Shown: piece after piece, positions 1-8,385 of the stretch
Layout: each line of letters starts with the position of its first letter
How positions within the stretch are numbered: position 1 is the first letter of the stretch
Source: Thalassolituus sp006212115
Lineage (GTDB): Bacteria > Pseudomonadota > Gammaproteobacteria > Pseudomonadales > Oceanobacteraceae
DNA length: 64,000 nucleotides
Assembly: GCF_040372045.1 (NCBI RefSeq)
Contig: NZ_BAABWH010000007.1
Direction: 5' to 3' (one strand)
Made by a program: the position numbers and the translations under genes
Notes under the pieces: model-generated
Seen by the model: only the letters and a program-made list of their open reading frames with translations
Databases searched by the model: none
Told to the model about the DNA's origin: nothing

Positions 1-3
1 GTT

Positions 4-864
4 ATGATTGCTATCACCGGCGCATCTGGCCAACTCGGCCGTCTCGTCATCGATTCCTTACTGACATCTGTACCAGCCTCTGAGTTGGTCGCTCTGGTCC
101 GTAATCCGGCCAGCGTCAGTGACCTCAAAGACAAAGGCGTTAACGTCAGGCAGGCCGACTACACTCAACCGGATACCCTGATCACGGCCCTACAAGGCGC
201 GGATAAGCTGCTACTGATATCCTCCAGCGAAGTCGGCCAACGCTTAGTTCAGCATCAAAACGTTATTGAAGCCGCTAAGGAGACAGGCGTGTCCTTACTT
301 GCCTACACAAGTATCCTGCACGCCGATACTTCACCACTCGGGCTGGCAGATGAACACAAAGCAACCGAGGCGGCACTGGCAGACTCCGGCATTCCCCACG
401 TAGTGCTGCGCAACGGCTGGTACAGCGAAAACTACACCGCCAGTGTTCCGGCAGCGCTACAACTGAATGCACTGTATGGTTCTGCGGCGGATGGTCTGAT
501 CGCCTCAGCCGCCCGTGCGGATTACGCCGCTGCCGCCGCAAAAGTCATGACCCTGGACGACCAGGCAGGCAAAACCTACGAACTCGCGGGTGATACCGCG
601 TACACCCTTGCAGAGCTGGCCGCTGAAATCAGCAAACAAACCGGAAAAGACATTGGCTACGTTAATCTGCCCGAAGCAGATTACGCCGGTGCGCTGAAAA
701 ACGCAGGTCTGCCCGAACCGCTGGCAGAGATGCTGGCCGAGTCCGATACCGGGGCATCGAAAGGTGGGCTGTATGACGGGAGTAAAACACTGAGCAGTCT
801 GACTGGAAGAGCGACAACTCCGATGTCCGACTCTGTCACTGCCGCTCTGGAAGCAACTCAGTAA
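4..864 (+). CDS. qorB: NAD(P)H:quinone oxidoreductase QorB-like
   Basis: Cytoplasmic NAD(P)H-dependent quinone reductase of the atypical SDR / NmrA-like group. The 286 aa match the length of E. coli QorB (YtfG), and I recognise long colinear stretches. The N-terminal nucleotide-binding loop is TGASGQLG (about residues 5-12), then LLLISSSEVGQR near 70-80 and LRNGWYSENY near 136-145, all typical of QorB. The catalytic YxxxK of classical SDRs is absent, as expected for this group. The ATG lies 4 bases from the window edge, so the upstream context is unseen. It is followed by a short GC hairpin and then by a convergent toxin-antitoxin pair. Confidence 0.9.
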   Translation: MIAITGASGQLGRLVIDSLLTSVPASELVALVRNPASVSDLKDKGVNVRQADYTQPDTLITALQGADKLLLISSSEVGQRLVQHQNVIEAAKETGVSLLAYTSILHADTSPLGLADEHKATEAALADSGIPHVVLRNGWYSENYTASVPAALQLNALYGSAADGLIASAARADYAAAAAKVMTLDDQAGKTYELAGDTAYTLAELAAEISKQTGKDIGYVNLPEADYAGALKNAGLPEPLAEMLAESDTGASKGGLYDGSKTLSSLTGRATTPMSDSVTAALEATQ

Positions 865-888
865 ACAATTGAAAACTGATCACTCAGG

Positions 889-911
889 CACCCCAAGCTA
901 ACGCGGGGTGT
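889..911. terminator. Short hairpin between qorB and the convergent toxin gene
   Basis: CACCCC and GGGGTG form a six-pair stem around a ten-base loop, in the gap between two convergent genes. There is no clear T-run on either side, so termination is an inference from position. Confidence 0.35.
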
Positions 912-917
912 CGAGTG

Positions 918-1229
918 TTAACCTGCAAGAAACCGACGGATATCCCGCTCCTGGCGAAATACGTGAAGAATAAACACCTTGTTATTCTCAATTCGGTAGA
1001 AGAGACGGCAAGGGTTAACAATAACTTCGCGGTAAGGAAAACCCTCAAGTTCCGGAGGGAAACGCCCGGATTCGGGAAAGCGCGACAGACGTTCAACCCC
1101 GTTGAACACTCGCTGTACCAGTTCACCTGCGGCAACTGGATTCGATAACGCGATATACTCGGCCAGCGAGTCAAGATCCTGAACGGCAGGCTCCGTCCAG
1201 ATCAGTTCAACAGGAGTTACTTCATCCAT
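918..1229 (-). CDS. RelE/ParE-family toxin
   Basis: Toxin of a type II toxin-antitoxin system. The 103 aa have the ParE/RelE fold pattern: an N-terminal helix with AVQDLDSLAEYI, a central RLSRFPESGR segment (about residues 48-57), and a C-terminal beta sheet with YREVIVNPCRLFYRI and VFILHVFRQERD. Members act on mRNA (RelE) or gyrase (ParE). The ESGR and PYRE motifs favour the ParE side, but the target cannot be read from sequence. It overlaps the upstream antitoxin gene by 13 bases, which implies coupled translation. Confidence 0.85.
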   Translation of the reverse strand: MDEVTPVELIWTEPAVQDLDSLAEYIALSNPVAAGELVQRVFNGVERLSRFPESGRFPPELEGFPYREVIVNPCRLFYRIENNKVFILHVFRQERDIRRFLAG

Positions 1230-1474
1230 TTAGAAAGCCGGTCCTTAGCGTCACTCTGAGACACAACACGACCATCCTTGATCGCCTGCTCGCCCCGTGC
1301 AATCCCTTCGAGGATACTCATCCGGGTCATCAATTGCTCGTAGTCATCAACATCCAGCAAATACGCCGATGGCTGGCCATGTTCCGTAATCAGCACAGGC
1401 TCTTTCGTCTCGTGAAGGTCAGCAAGAATACGTGTTGCCTGACGTTTCAGGCTGGTGACTAGCTCGGTTTTCAT
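1217..1474 (-). CDS. Phd/YefM-family antitoxin
   Basis: Antitoxin and likely autorepressor of the pair. The 85 aa show the Phd/YefM fold: an N-terminal DNA-binding part with LKRQATRILADL, then EPVLITEHGQPSAYLLDVDDYE (in pieces, residues about 26-47), the family hallmark. The C-terminal half is a charged helix (EGIARGEQAIKDGRVV) that would wrap the toxin. It precedes and overlaps the toxin gene, the usual order for these operons. A 20-bp near-palindrome lies just upstream. Confidence 0.88.
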   Translation of the reverse strand: MKTELVTSLKRQATRILADLHETKEPVLITEHGQPSAYLLDVDDYEQLMTRMSILEGIARGEQAIKDGRVVSQSDAKDRLSKWMK

Positions 1475-1495
1475 GGTTGATACTCAACAATAGAA

Positions 1496-1515
1496 AGTGT
1501 CACTATAGTATCACT
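1496..1515. promoter_or_regulatory. Candidate autoregulatory operator of the Phd/ParE-type pair
   Basis: Near-palindrome AGTG-TC-ACTATAGT-AT-CACT with a perfect 8-bp centre and perfect 4-bp outer arms. It sits 22 bases upstream of the antitoxin ATG, where Phd/YefM proteins usually bind. It also touches the stop codon of the next gene upstream. Function is inferred from position and symmetry. Confidence 0.6.
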
Positions 1516-2029
1516 TATGAAAATAACGCAACCATCGAAAAATTTTACGCCACGGAGGAATAGTTACTATCGAAAGGATAATCATTAGAGGAGTAAGCCA
1601 ATTTACCGCGCGCCTGTAATCAGTATTGATCCAGAAATAGGCGTGTCGAATCATTAGCTCATTGAGTAAGACTTGATCATTGTTGCGAATTTGTGCCACA
1701 AAGTTGTAACTCCCGTTGACTGAACGACGAACTTTATCGACACATAACCTTTGGCCAATAAGTCCCTTTCTGGAAGCCTGCCATAGTCCCGCCTGAGCCG
1801 AGCGAGGCTGATTTACCACTACCTTTTTAAATGGAAAGTCACTGACGAAGTGCACGACAGGCCCATATTTACCGGCTTTTATCTTCCTGACTACTCCACA
1901 TTCACTTCGTCTATCTTTAAATAACTCTTCAGATGGCGACGGCTCTGGTCCGACGTTTATAATGACCAGAATTAACAGAGGTAAATACCTCAAAAGTGAG
2001 ACAATCACATCCTTGCGGTAATTTCCCAT
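1511..2029 (-). CDS. Hypothetical membrane-anchored protein
   Basis: Family not recognised. The 172 aa begin with a short basic segment and a hydrophobic stretch (about residues 10-26, LLRYLPLLILVIINVG), and end with a second one (about 143-160) followed by a basic tail. Between them is a soluble region of roughly 110 residues with two cysteines (in RSECGVVRK and QRLCVDKV) that could form a disulfide if it is periplasmic. This suggests a two-pass inner-membrane protein. Its 3' end touches the toxin-antitoxin operator, and a bidirectional terminator lies just upstream, so it is probably transcribed alone. Confidence 0.6.
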   Translation of the reverse strand: MGNYRKDVIVSLLRYLPLLILVIINVGPEPSPSEELFKDRRSECGVVRKIKAGKYGPVVHFVSDFPFKKVVVNQPRSAQAGLWQASRKGLIGQRLCVDKVRRSVNGSYNFVAQIRNNDQVLLNELMIRHAYFWINTDYRRAVNWLTPLMIILSIVTIPPWRKIFRWLRYFHK

Positions 2030-2048
2030 TTTAAATCCTCACCAGAAC

Positions 2049-2087
2049 AAAAAAACGCCACTGCATTTTCATGCAGTGGCGCTTTTA
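2049..2087. terminator. Bidirectional rho-independent terminator
   Basis: An 11-bp perfect stem (CGCCACTGCAT / ATGCAGTGGCG) with a TTTC loop at 2056-2081. A-rich flank on the left and CTTTTAT on the right allow use on both strands. It lies directly after the SDR gene on the minus strand. Confidence 0.85.
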
Positions 2088-2104
2088 TCAAAACTACTCA
2101 GCTA

Positions 2105-2968
2105 TTAAGCAGTCTTGTTCTTCTTACGGTTCTGATTCGCCTGAAGCTTCATCACACCAACGATGACCTTCTGGTACCAGGAGCCCAACGTACGAACCAT
2201 CAGATCAAAGGCCACGGCGTCAGGGCCGATCAGTACGCGACGTTTGTTTTTCTTAACGCCGTTGATGATGGTTTTCGCTGCCTTATCTGGCGTTGTGATG
2301 AACAGACGCTCGAATTCAGCTTTTGAATCGTCTGCGCTTGCGCCGGTGATTTCAGAGGACTTCTCGTTGAAGCGAGTCGACTGCGCGATGTTGGTTTTGA
2401 TACCGCCCGGGTGTACACAGGTCGTGCTGACACAAGAACCGGCGATATCCAGATCCTGACGCAGTGACTCGGTCAGACCACGTACCGCAAACTTAGAGGC
2501 GTTATAACCGCTCATCAGAGGCTGAGACGCCAGACCAAAAATACTGGAGATGTTGATGATATGACCTTCACCGGCCGCTTCCATGTGTGGCAGGAAAGCT
2601 TTGGTACCGTAGAGTACGCCGTAGAAGTTGATGTCCATGATCCACTTGTAGTCTTCAATCGACAAGTCACCCACGGTGCCAGCCAGAGCAACACCGGCAT
2701 TGTTGAATACGAGGTTGGCTTTGCCGTGATCAGCAACCACCTGATCGGCCCACGCATAGAAGGCATCTTTGTCGGATACGTCCAGCGTCTGACTGGTAAT
2801 TTTTACCGGATACTGTTTCATCAGTTCAACGGTTTCCGCCAGACCCGCTTCGTTCACATCACTGATCGCGACGTTACAACCGTTCTGGGCCAGATTAATA
2901 GCCAGTGCACGTCCGATACCAGAACCTGCACCTGTTACCGCGGCGACTTTACCACTCAGATTTTTCAT
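2105..2968 (-). CDS. Short-chain dehydrogenase/reductase (SDR)
   Basis: Classical SDR of 287 aa, a cytoplasmic NAD(P)(H)-dependent oxidoreductase for alcohols or ketones. Motifs: cofactor loop TGAGSGIG (residues 12-19), NNAG (89-92), Ser141/142 and catalytic YNASK (Tyr155, Lys159). A C-terminal extension rich in basic residues ends KKNKTA. The RBS GAAGGAG precedes the ATG. The gene lies 149 bases downstream of the flavin monooxygenase on the same strand, and the pair probably acts on the same substrate (alcohol to ketone, then ketone to ester). The substrate is unknown; hydrocarbon or sterol-like compounds are a guess from the context. Confidence 0.88.
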   Translation of the reverse strand: MKNLSGKVAAVTGAGSGIGRALAINLAQNGCNVAISDVNEAGLAETVELMKQYPVKITSQTLDVSDKDAFYAWADQVVADHGKANLVFNNAGVALAGTVGDLSIEDYKWIMDINFYGVLYGTKAFLPHMEAAGEGHIINISSIFGLASQPLMSGYNASKFAVRGLTESLRQDLDIAGSCVSTTCVHPGGIKTNIAQSTRFNEKSSEITGASADDSKAEFERLFITTPDKAAKTIINGVKKNKRRVLIGPDAVAFDLMVRTLGSWYQKVIVGVMKLQANQNRKKNKTA

Positions 2969-3117
2969 CTTTTTCTCCTTCAGACTATTTAATTCGCCTG
3001 AATTTTGTCTGTTTTATTACCGTGTTTGATACTACGGTAACTCAGCATTATTCACAGGGTGCTTTCAGCCAATTTGGTGACTAAAAAAACCCCATTTTGG
3101 CAGTATTTATATACGTA

Positions 3118-4575
3118 TTAACGGAAGGTGTGATCAGCGCGTTTAAAGTTCTTAGCCAACAGCCAGAAACTCCAACTAAAGCCCGGAAACATAGCAATTA
3201 CTTTTCCGCTTTTGCTCTTATACCAGGAGTTACAACCGCCTTTTTCCCAGACCGTTTTCTTCATTTCACTGTGGATGTGATTGGTGTAACGCTCTTCAGC
3301 TTCAGGTGTCACTTCAATCGATTTGGCATGTGCACCACGTACGCGATGAATGGCCTGCATGATGTAGTTCATCTGTGCTTCGATCACAAAAATAGCCGAG
3401 GTATGCCCAATACCTGTATTTGGGCCCGTTACAATAAACAGGTTCGGAAAATCTGGAATAACGGTCCCCAGATAAGCTCGAGGATAATCTTCCCAGACTT
3501 CGCTGATCGACTTACCACCGCGACCTACAACCGGATAAGAAATCACGCCATCGGTAGCATCGTAACCAGTGGAGTAGATGATTAAATCCAGATCGAGCTC
3601 TTCACCCTTCTCGGTGTTGATACCCGTTTCTGTAATTTCATTGATACCGTCAGTTTTATCATGCAGGAACACATTATCCCGACAGAATGCAGGATACAGC
3701 GTATTCGAAAGGATAATCCGCTTACAGCCGATCGTATAATCCGGCGTCACTTTAGCGCGAAGTTCCGGATCTTTAATCTGGCGTTTAATGTGCGCCTTGG
3801 CTGGGTTCTGAGCCGCTGCCTTCAAGCCTTTCTCTGAATACTTGAATCCAAAAATACGAGTTTCAAGGCCCCAGTAAATTGCCCAACGAAGCATTTTGTA
3901 GAGGAATTTATTCTTCAGTAACGCTCGCTGCCATGGTTTGAACTTTTTGTCATGACGTGGCAACACCCAGTGTGGCGTGCGCTGGAACACATGCAGCTCT
4001 TCTACATCTTCGGCAATAGCCGGGATAATCTGCGCAGCGCTGGCACCGCTGCCGATAATCGCAACTTTTTTGCCTTTGTAGTCGTAATCGTGATCCCAAT
4101 CATTGGTATGGAATGACTTACCCTTGTAGTTATCACGTCCCTTGAAGTTCGGGATAACGGGTGTACTCAACGGACCTGAGGCGTTAACGATAAACTGCGC
4201 TTCGTATACTTCTCCATTGTCGAGATGAATATGCCAGCGGCTGATATCATCCTGCCACTCGACTTTAGAGACGTTGCAATTCGTATGAGTACGCTCGCGC
4301 AGGTTGTATTTACTGATTACAAACTCAGTGTACTTATTCAGTTCAGCCTGATCAGCGAACATCTGTGACCATGGATATGGCTCATGTGAGATGGAATACA
4401 GAGGCGACTGCACATCAACAGCTGCACCTGGGTAAGTATTCTGAGACCAGGTTCCTCCCATAAAGCTACGACGCTCAAGGATCACGAAGTCTTCGCGGCC
4501 TTGCTTAAGTAGGTTGATCGCAGCGCACTGCCCACCGAACCCACTACCAATAATGACAATATTATGTTGCTGCAT
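3118..4575 (-). CDS. Flavin-containing monooxygenase, Baeyer-Villiger type
   Basis: FAD- and NADPH-dependent monooxygenase of 485 aa that would insert oxygen into ketones (ester/lactone formation) or oxygenate a heteroatom. Visible motifs: FAD-binding GSGFGGQCAA (residues 10-19), a Baeyer-Villiger fingerprint YKGKSFHTNDWD (150-161, Tyr in place of the usual Phe at position 1), and the NADPH Rossmann loop GSGASA (175-180). The later ATG motif of FAD enzymes appears as IYSTGYDATDG. It is divergent from a TetR regulator, with paired near-palindromes between the two, so it is probably repressed by that regulator and induced by its substrate. The SDR follows downstream. Confidence 0.88.
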   Translation of the reverse strand: MQQHNIVIIGSGFGGQCAAINLLKQGREDFVILERRSFMGGTWSQNTYPGAAVDVQSPLYSISHEPYPWSQMFADQAELNKYTEFVISKYNLRERTHTNCNVSKVEWQDDISRWHIHLDNGEVYEAQFIVNASGPLSTPVIPNFKGRDNYKGKSFHTNDWDHDYDYKGKKVAIIGSGASAAQIIPAIAEDVEELHVFQRTPHWVLPRHDKKFKPWQRALLKNKFLYKMLRWAIYWGLETRIFGFKYSEKGLKAAAQNPAKAHIKRQIKDPELRAKVTPDYTIGCKRIILSNTLYPAFCRDNVFLHDKTDGINEITETGINTEKGEELDLDLIIYSTGYDATDGVISYPVVGRGGKSISEVWEDYPRAYLGTVIPDFPNLFIVTGPNTGIGHTSAIFVIEAQMNYIMQAIHRVRGAHAKSIEVTPEAEERYTNHIHSEMKKTVWEKGGCNSWYKSKSGKVIAMFPGFSWSFWLLAKNFKRADHTFR

Positions 4576-4613
4576 TTGCTCTACCTCATTGCACTATCGC
4601 TCGCCGATCAATC

Positions 4614-4631
4614 TGACGACACTTGATGTCA
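4614..4631. promoter_or_regulatory. Candidate TetR operator, copy 1
   Basis: TGACGACACTTGATGTCA, an 18-bp imperfect palindrome (TGAC...GTCA ends) in the divergent gap between the monooxygenase and the tetR-type gene. It differs from copy 2 by one base. Confidence 0.6.
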
Positions 4632-4640
4632 CTTTACTTC

Positions 4641-4658
4641 TGACGACACGTGATGTCA
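4641..4658. promoter_or_regulatory. Candidate TetR operator, copy 2
   Basis: TGACGACACGTGATGTCA, 27 bp from copy 1 (start to start), with a perfect CACGTG centre. It overlaps the first possible start codons of the regulator (4650-4655), which suggests autorepression and perhaps that translation begins at the later ATG at 4668. Confidence 0.6.
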
Positions 4659-5339
4659 AATACACACATGCCGACATCTAATCCTAGTTCGACCGGCCGC
4701 AGTTACCGCGGCATGACACCAGAACAACGCACCGCACAGCGTCGTGAACGATTCCTCGATGCGGGTCTGAATGTTTTTGGCCTCGAGGGATTTCACGCAG
4801 CTACGGTGCGCCGTATCTGCAAAGAAGCGGGGCTGACCGATCGCTACTTCTACGAAAGTTATGGCTCCATGGAAGAGCTGCTTGTGGAGGTGTATGAACG
4901 CTGCCTGAGTGGCATTCTCATGCGGCTGCAAGCGTCGCTGACCGATATCCAGACCGATGTCTTTCCGGAAGAGCTGATCAAACGCCTTTTAAACGAGTTT
5001 TTCGTAGAGATGGAAGACCCCCGAGTCGCCAAAATCTGTATGTTTGAGGCGGAAGGCGTCAGTGTAAATATGCACTCCATGTACAACGACTACATCAGGC
5101 GTTTCGTGACCATTCTTATGGCCGCCTCCAGGTCTCATGTTCAACACTGGCCCCTCACCAACGAGGAAACCGAGGTACTGGGTAATGCCATTGTTGGTGG
5201 TATCATTCAGGCCACGCGGAACTGGACGCTGAAAGACTACCACCTCAGTCGCGAGGCCATGGTCAATGGCATTCTGGTTCTGTTCAAAGGCACTCAGGCC
5301 TTACTTGATCAACCTGCCGACAGCGACTACGACCGCTAA
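4653..5339 (+). CDS. TetR/AcrR-family transcriptional regulator
   Basis: Ligand-responsive DNA-binding repressor of about 228 aa. The N-terminal helix-turn-helix domain spans roughly residues 30-75 (RRERFLDAGLNVFGLEGF, then ATVRRICKEAGLTDRYFYESY); the rest is a helical ligand-binding and dimerisation domain. The start is uncertain: GTG at 4650, ATG at 4653 and ATG at 4668 are in frame, and none has a good Shine-Dalgarno. It is divergent from the monooxygenase/SDR pair and probably controls both that pair and itself through the two 18-bp sites. Confidence 0.88.
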   Translation: MSNTHMPTSNPSSTGRSYRGMTPEQRTAQRRERFLDAGLNVFGLEGFHAATVRRICKEAGLTDRYFYESYGSMEELLVEVYERCLSGILMRLQASLTDIQTDVFPEELIKRLLNEFFVEMEDPRVAKICMFEAEGVSVNMHSMYNDYIRRFVTILMAASRSHVQHWPLTNEETEVLGNAIVGGIIQATRNWTLKDYHLSREAMVNGILVLFKGTQALLDQPADSDYDR

Positions 5340-5372
5340 GCGGCGCAGCGCTCTGATGCAGCAGGAAACGCA

Positions 5373-6104
5373 ATGAAACTCGACGACATACGCAAACTCC
5401 ATCAGAAGAAGTACCGCCAGCTGCATCAGAAATATCTGGTCGAGGGTGAACACCTTATCTTAGAGCTCGAGCGAGCAACCAAGCTTAACCCCGCACTGAC
5501 TGATACGGAGCTGTACGTCACCGAGCAGCATAAAGATTGGTCGACGCCTTTTCGCAAACACGTTGTCAGCCAAAGAGTTATGGCGCAACTTTCGGACACA
5601 AAAACGCCTCAGGGCCTGCTTGCCGTGACGCCGATACAAACGGCGGCAGATGCTAGCGACCAAACATCCGACCTGAAAGCTGTCTACCTCCACGAGATTC
5701 AGGACCCCGGCAATCTTGGGACTATTATCCGCACGCTGGGCTGGTTTGGTGGTTTCCACCTGCTGCTCAGCCCCAACAGCGTTGATCCATTTAACCCGAA
5801 AGTCGTCCGCTCCAGCATGGGGGCTATTTTTCACGTGCCGATGGAACTGGACGTTGATCTTATGTCCCTGCCACACAGATTCCGCAACATAGCCACACTG
5901 GATATGCAGGGTGAGCACATGAGTCACGCGTCATTCAGAAGCTGCGACTGCTATGTATTTGGCAATGAGGCCAGAGGCGTTCCGCGCGCGGCTCTCGAAG
6001 CGATTGATCCGCATACCTTCACAATCGCAGGTTGCGGCGCCATTGAATCTCTTAATCTTGCAACAGCCGTGAATATGGCGGCCTACGAGATCAACCGTCT
6101 CTGA
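5373..6104 (+). CDS. TrmH/SpoU-family RNA 2'-O-methyltransferase
   Basis: SAM-dependent ribose methyltransferase of the SPOUT class acting on rRNA or tRNA, 243 aa. The N-terminal part (QKKYRQLHQKYLVEGEH) resembles the SpoU substrate-binding domain. The SPOUT motifs follow: motif 1 QDPGNLGTIIRT (about 110-121), motif 2 FGNEARGVP, and motif 3 ESLNLATAVNMAAYE at the C-terminus, which forms the trefoil knot for SAM. The position modified is not known. It starts 33 bases after the tetR-type gene on the same strand. A second family member, rlmB, lies at 30.6 kb. Confidence 0.88.
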   Translation: MKLDDIRKLHQKKYRQLHQKYLVEGEHLILELERATKLNPALTDTELYVTEQHKDWSTPFRKHVVSQRVMAQLSDTKTPQGLLAVTPIQTAADASDQTSDLKAVYLHEIQDPGNLGTIIRTLGWFGGFHLLLSPNSVDPFNPKVVRSSMGAIFHVPMELDVDLMSLPHRFRNIATLDMQGEHMSHASFRSCDCYVFGNEARGVPRAALEAIDPHTFTIAGCGAIESLNLATAVNMAAYEINRL

Positions 6105-6245
6105 CTCTTTACAGTTTTATCTCATCATAATCCCGCCGACGGCGTTGCCCATTCCGGGCACTTGAGGGACAATAGCGCCCCTTTTTCGGCGGCCCCTGAT
6201 GATGGTTGCCGACAATGCAAAGCAATCGTGATCAGGAGTCGTTAC

Positions 6246-8234
6246 ATGACCACCCGTACCGAACTGGCAAATGCCATCCGCGCACTCAGCATGGACGCCG
6301 TGCAGAAAGCCAAGTCAGGACACCCAGGCGCCCCGATGGGCATGGCAGACATCGCCGAAGTTCTCTGGAACGACTATCTGAAACACAACCCGGAAAACCC
6401 AGAATGGGCTGACCGCGACCGCTTTATTCTGTCGAACGGTCACGGCTCCATGCTGATTTACTCGCTGCTGCACCTGAGCGGCTACGATCTGTCGATCGAC
6501 GATCTGAAGAACTTCCGTCAGCTGCACTCGAAAACGCCGGGCCACCCGGAATACGGTTACGCACCGGGCATCGAGACCACCACTGGCCCACTGGGTCAGG
6601 GCATCGCCAACGGTGTCGGTATGGCACTGGCAGAAAAAGTTCTGGCAGGTCAGTTCAACCGTGACGGCCACGACATCGTTGACCACAACACCTACGTGTT
6701 CCTGGGCGACGGCTGCATGATGGAAGGTATCTCCCACGAAGCATGCTCGCTGGCCGGCACACTGGGCCTGGGCAAGCTGATTGCGTTCTACGATGACAAC
6801 GGCATCTCTATTGATGGCGAAGTGGAAGGCTGGTTTACCGACGACACCGTTAAGCGTTTCGAATCTTACGGCTGGCAGGTGATTCCTAAAGTGAATGGCC
6901 ACGATCCGGAAGAGATCAAACAAGCCATCGATACCGCCCGCGCTAACAGCGATCAACCAACCCTGATCTGCTGCAAAACCATCATTGGTTTCGGCTCGCC
7001 GAACAAAGAAGGTAAAGAAGAGTGCCACGGCGCGCCTCTGGGCGACGACGAAATCGCACTGACTCGTGAGCGTCTGGGCTGGAAACACGGTTCGTTCGAG
7101 ATCCCTGAAAACGTATACGAAGGCTGGAGCGCAAAAGCGAAAGGCGCTGCTGCTGAAACCGCATGGAACGACAAGTTTGCTGCGTACGAAGCTGCTCACC
7201 CAGAGCTGGCGGCTGAATATAAGCGTCGTATCGCTGGCGACTTGCCGGTGGACTTTGCAGCACAGGCTCAGGCGTACATTGAAGAGTGTCAGGCCAAAGG
7301 CGAGACCGTTGCGTCGCGTAAAGCGTCACAGAACACACTCAACGCCTTCGGCCCTATGCTGCCTGAATTCCTGGGTGGCTCTGCGGACCTCGCAGGTTCT
7401 AACTTGACGCTGTGGAACGGCTGCAAAGGCGTGAGCGAGACTGACGCTTCTGGCAACTATATCTTCTACGGCGTGCGTGAATTCGCCATGAGCGCCATGA
7501 TGAACGGCATCGCGCTGCACAAAGGCTTCGTCCCTTACGGTGCCACCTTCCTGATGTTTATGGAATACGCCCGTAACGCTGTACGTATGGCGGCACTGAT
7601 GAAGCAGCGTGCGATTTTCGTCTACACCCACGACTCCATCGGTCTGGGCGAAGACGGCCCTACTCACCAGCCAGTGGAACAAGTGGCGAACCTGCGTAAC
7701 ACACCTAACCTTCAAACCTGGCGTCCTTGTGACACCGTTGAATCTGCAGTGGCGTGGAAATCGTCTGTTGAACGTAAAGACGGCCCATCAGCGCTGATCT
7801 TCTCCCGTCAGGGTCTGCCTCATCAGGACCGTAACGCCGAGCAGGTTGCAGCCATCGCCCGCGGTGGTTATATCCTGAAAGACTGTGCTGGCACCCCAGA
7901 TGCCATCATCATCGCGACCGGCTCTGAAGTCTCACTGGCGATGGAAGCGGCTGAGAAACTGAGCGGTAAAAACATCCGCGTGGTTTCCATGCCTTCTGCC
8001 GAAGTATTCTGTGCCCAGGGTGCCGAATACATGGAACAGGTACTGCCAAGCGCTGTGACTGCCCGTGTCGCAGTAGAAGCTCTGCACAAAGACTACTGGT
8101 ACAAGTTTGTCGGCCTGAATGGTGCCATCGTTGGCATGGATACCTTCGGTGAGTCTGCACCAGCAGGCGAACTGTTCAAAGAGTTCGGCATCACCACCGA
8201 TGCAGTCGTTGATGCAGTAAACGGCCTGCTGTAA
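6246..8234 (+). CDS. tkt: Transketolase
   Basis: Thiamine-diphosphate enzyme of the non-oxidative pentose phosphate pathway, moving two-carbon units from ketoses to aldoses in the cytoplasm. The chosen ATG (after AGGAG at 6234-6238) gives 662 aa, nearly the length of E. coli TktA; an upstream in-frame extension to 6162 lacks family similarity. Signatures: KSGHPGAPMGMADIAEVLW near the N-terminus, the TPP motif GDGCMMEGISHEA, then the pyrimidine domain with DSIGLGEDGPTHQPVEQ. The codon choice looks more optimised than in its neighbours, as expected for a highly expressed gene. A strong terminator follows. Confidence 0.97.
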   Translation: MTTRTELANAIRALSMDAVQKAKSGHPGAPMGMADIAEVLWNDYLKHNPENPEWADRDRFILSNGHGSMLIYSLLHLSGYDLSIDDLKNFRQLHSKTPGHPEYGYAPGIETTTGPLGQGIANGVGMALAEKVLAGQFNRDGHDIVDHNTYVFLGDGCMMEGISHEACSLAGTLGLGKLIAFYDDNGISIDGEVEGWFTDDTVKRFESYGWQVIPKVNGHDPEEIKQAIDTARANSDQPTLICCKTIIGFGSPNKEGKEECHGAPLGDDEIALTRERLGWKHGSFEIPENVYEGWSAKAKGAAAETAWNDKFAAYEAAHPELAAEYKRRIAGDLPVDFAAQAQAYIEECQAKGETVASRKASQNTLNAFGPMLPEFLGGSADLAGSNLTLWNGCKGVSETDASGNYIFYGVREFAMSAMMNGIALHKGFVPYGATFLMFMEYARNAVRMAALMKQRAIFVYTHDSIGLGEDGPTHQPVEQVANLRNTPNLQTWRPCDTVESAVAWKSSVERKDGPSALIFSRQGLPHQDRNAEQVAAIARGGYILKDCAGTPDAIIIATGSEVSLAMEAAEKLSGKNIRVVSMPSAEVFCAQGAEYMEQVLPSAVTARVAVEALHKDYWYKFVGLNGAIVGMDTFGESAPAGELFKEFGITTDAVVDAVNGLL

Positions 8235-8262
8235 GCCCAGCGCTTCAGTCAGACTGTGAAAT

Positions 8263-8295
8263 AAAAAAACCGGGCTAAATGCCCGGTTTTTTTTT
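8263..8295 (+). terminator. Rho-independent terminator of tkt
   Basis: Stem ACCGGGC / GCCCGGT with a five-base loop, followed by nine T residues. It is nearly identical to the terminator at 12126-12148. Confidence 0.92.
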
Positions 8296-8385
8296 GTGCT
8301 CTAAGCGAGCCGCAACAGTCAGTGTCGGCAGGCGACATAGATCAAAATTCAACCATTTGATACTATAAGAGAATTCAAATTTAAC

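Noticed and set aside
6315..7199. A 294-codon ORF antisense to tkt
   Set aside because: It is a shadow of the strongly biased tkt codons, has no RBS and no recognisable domain.
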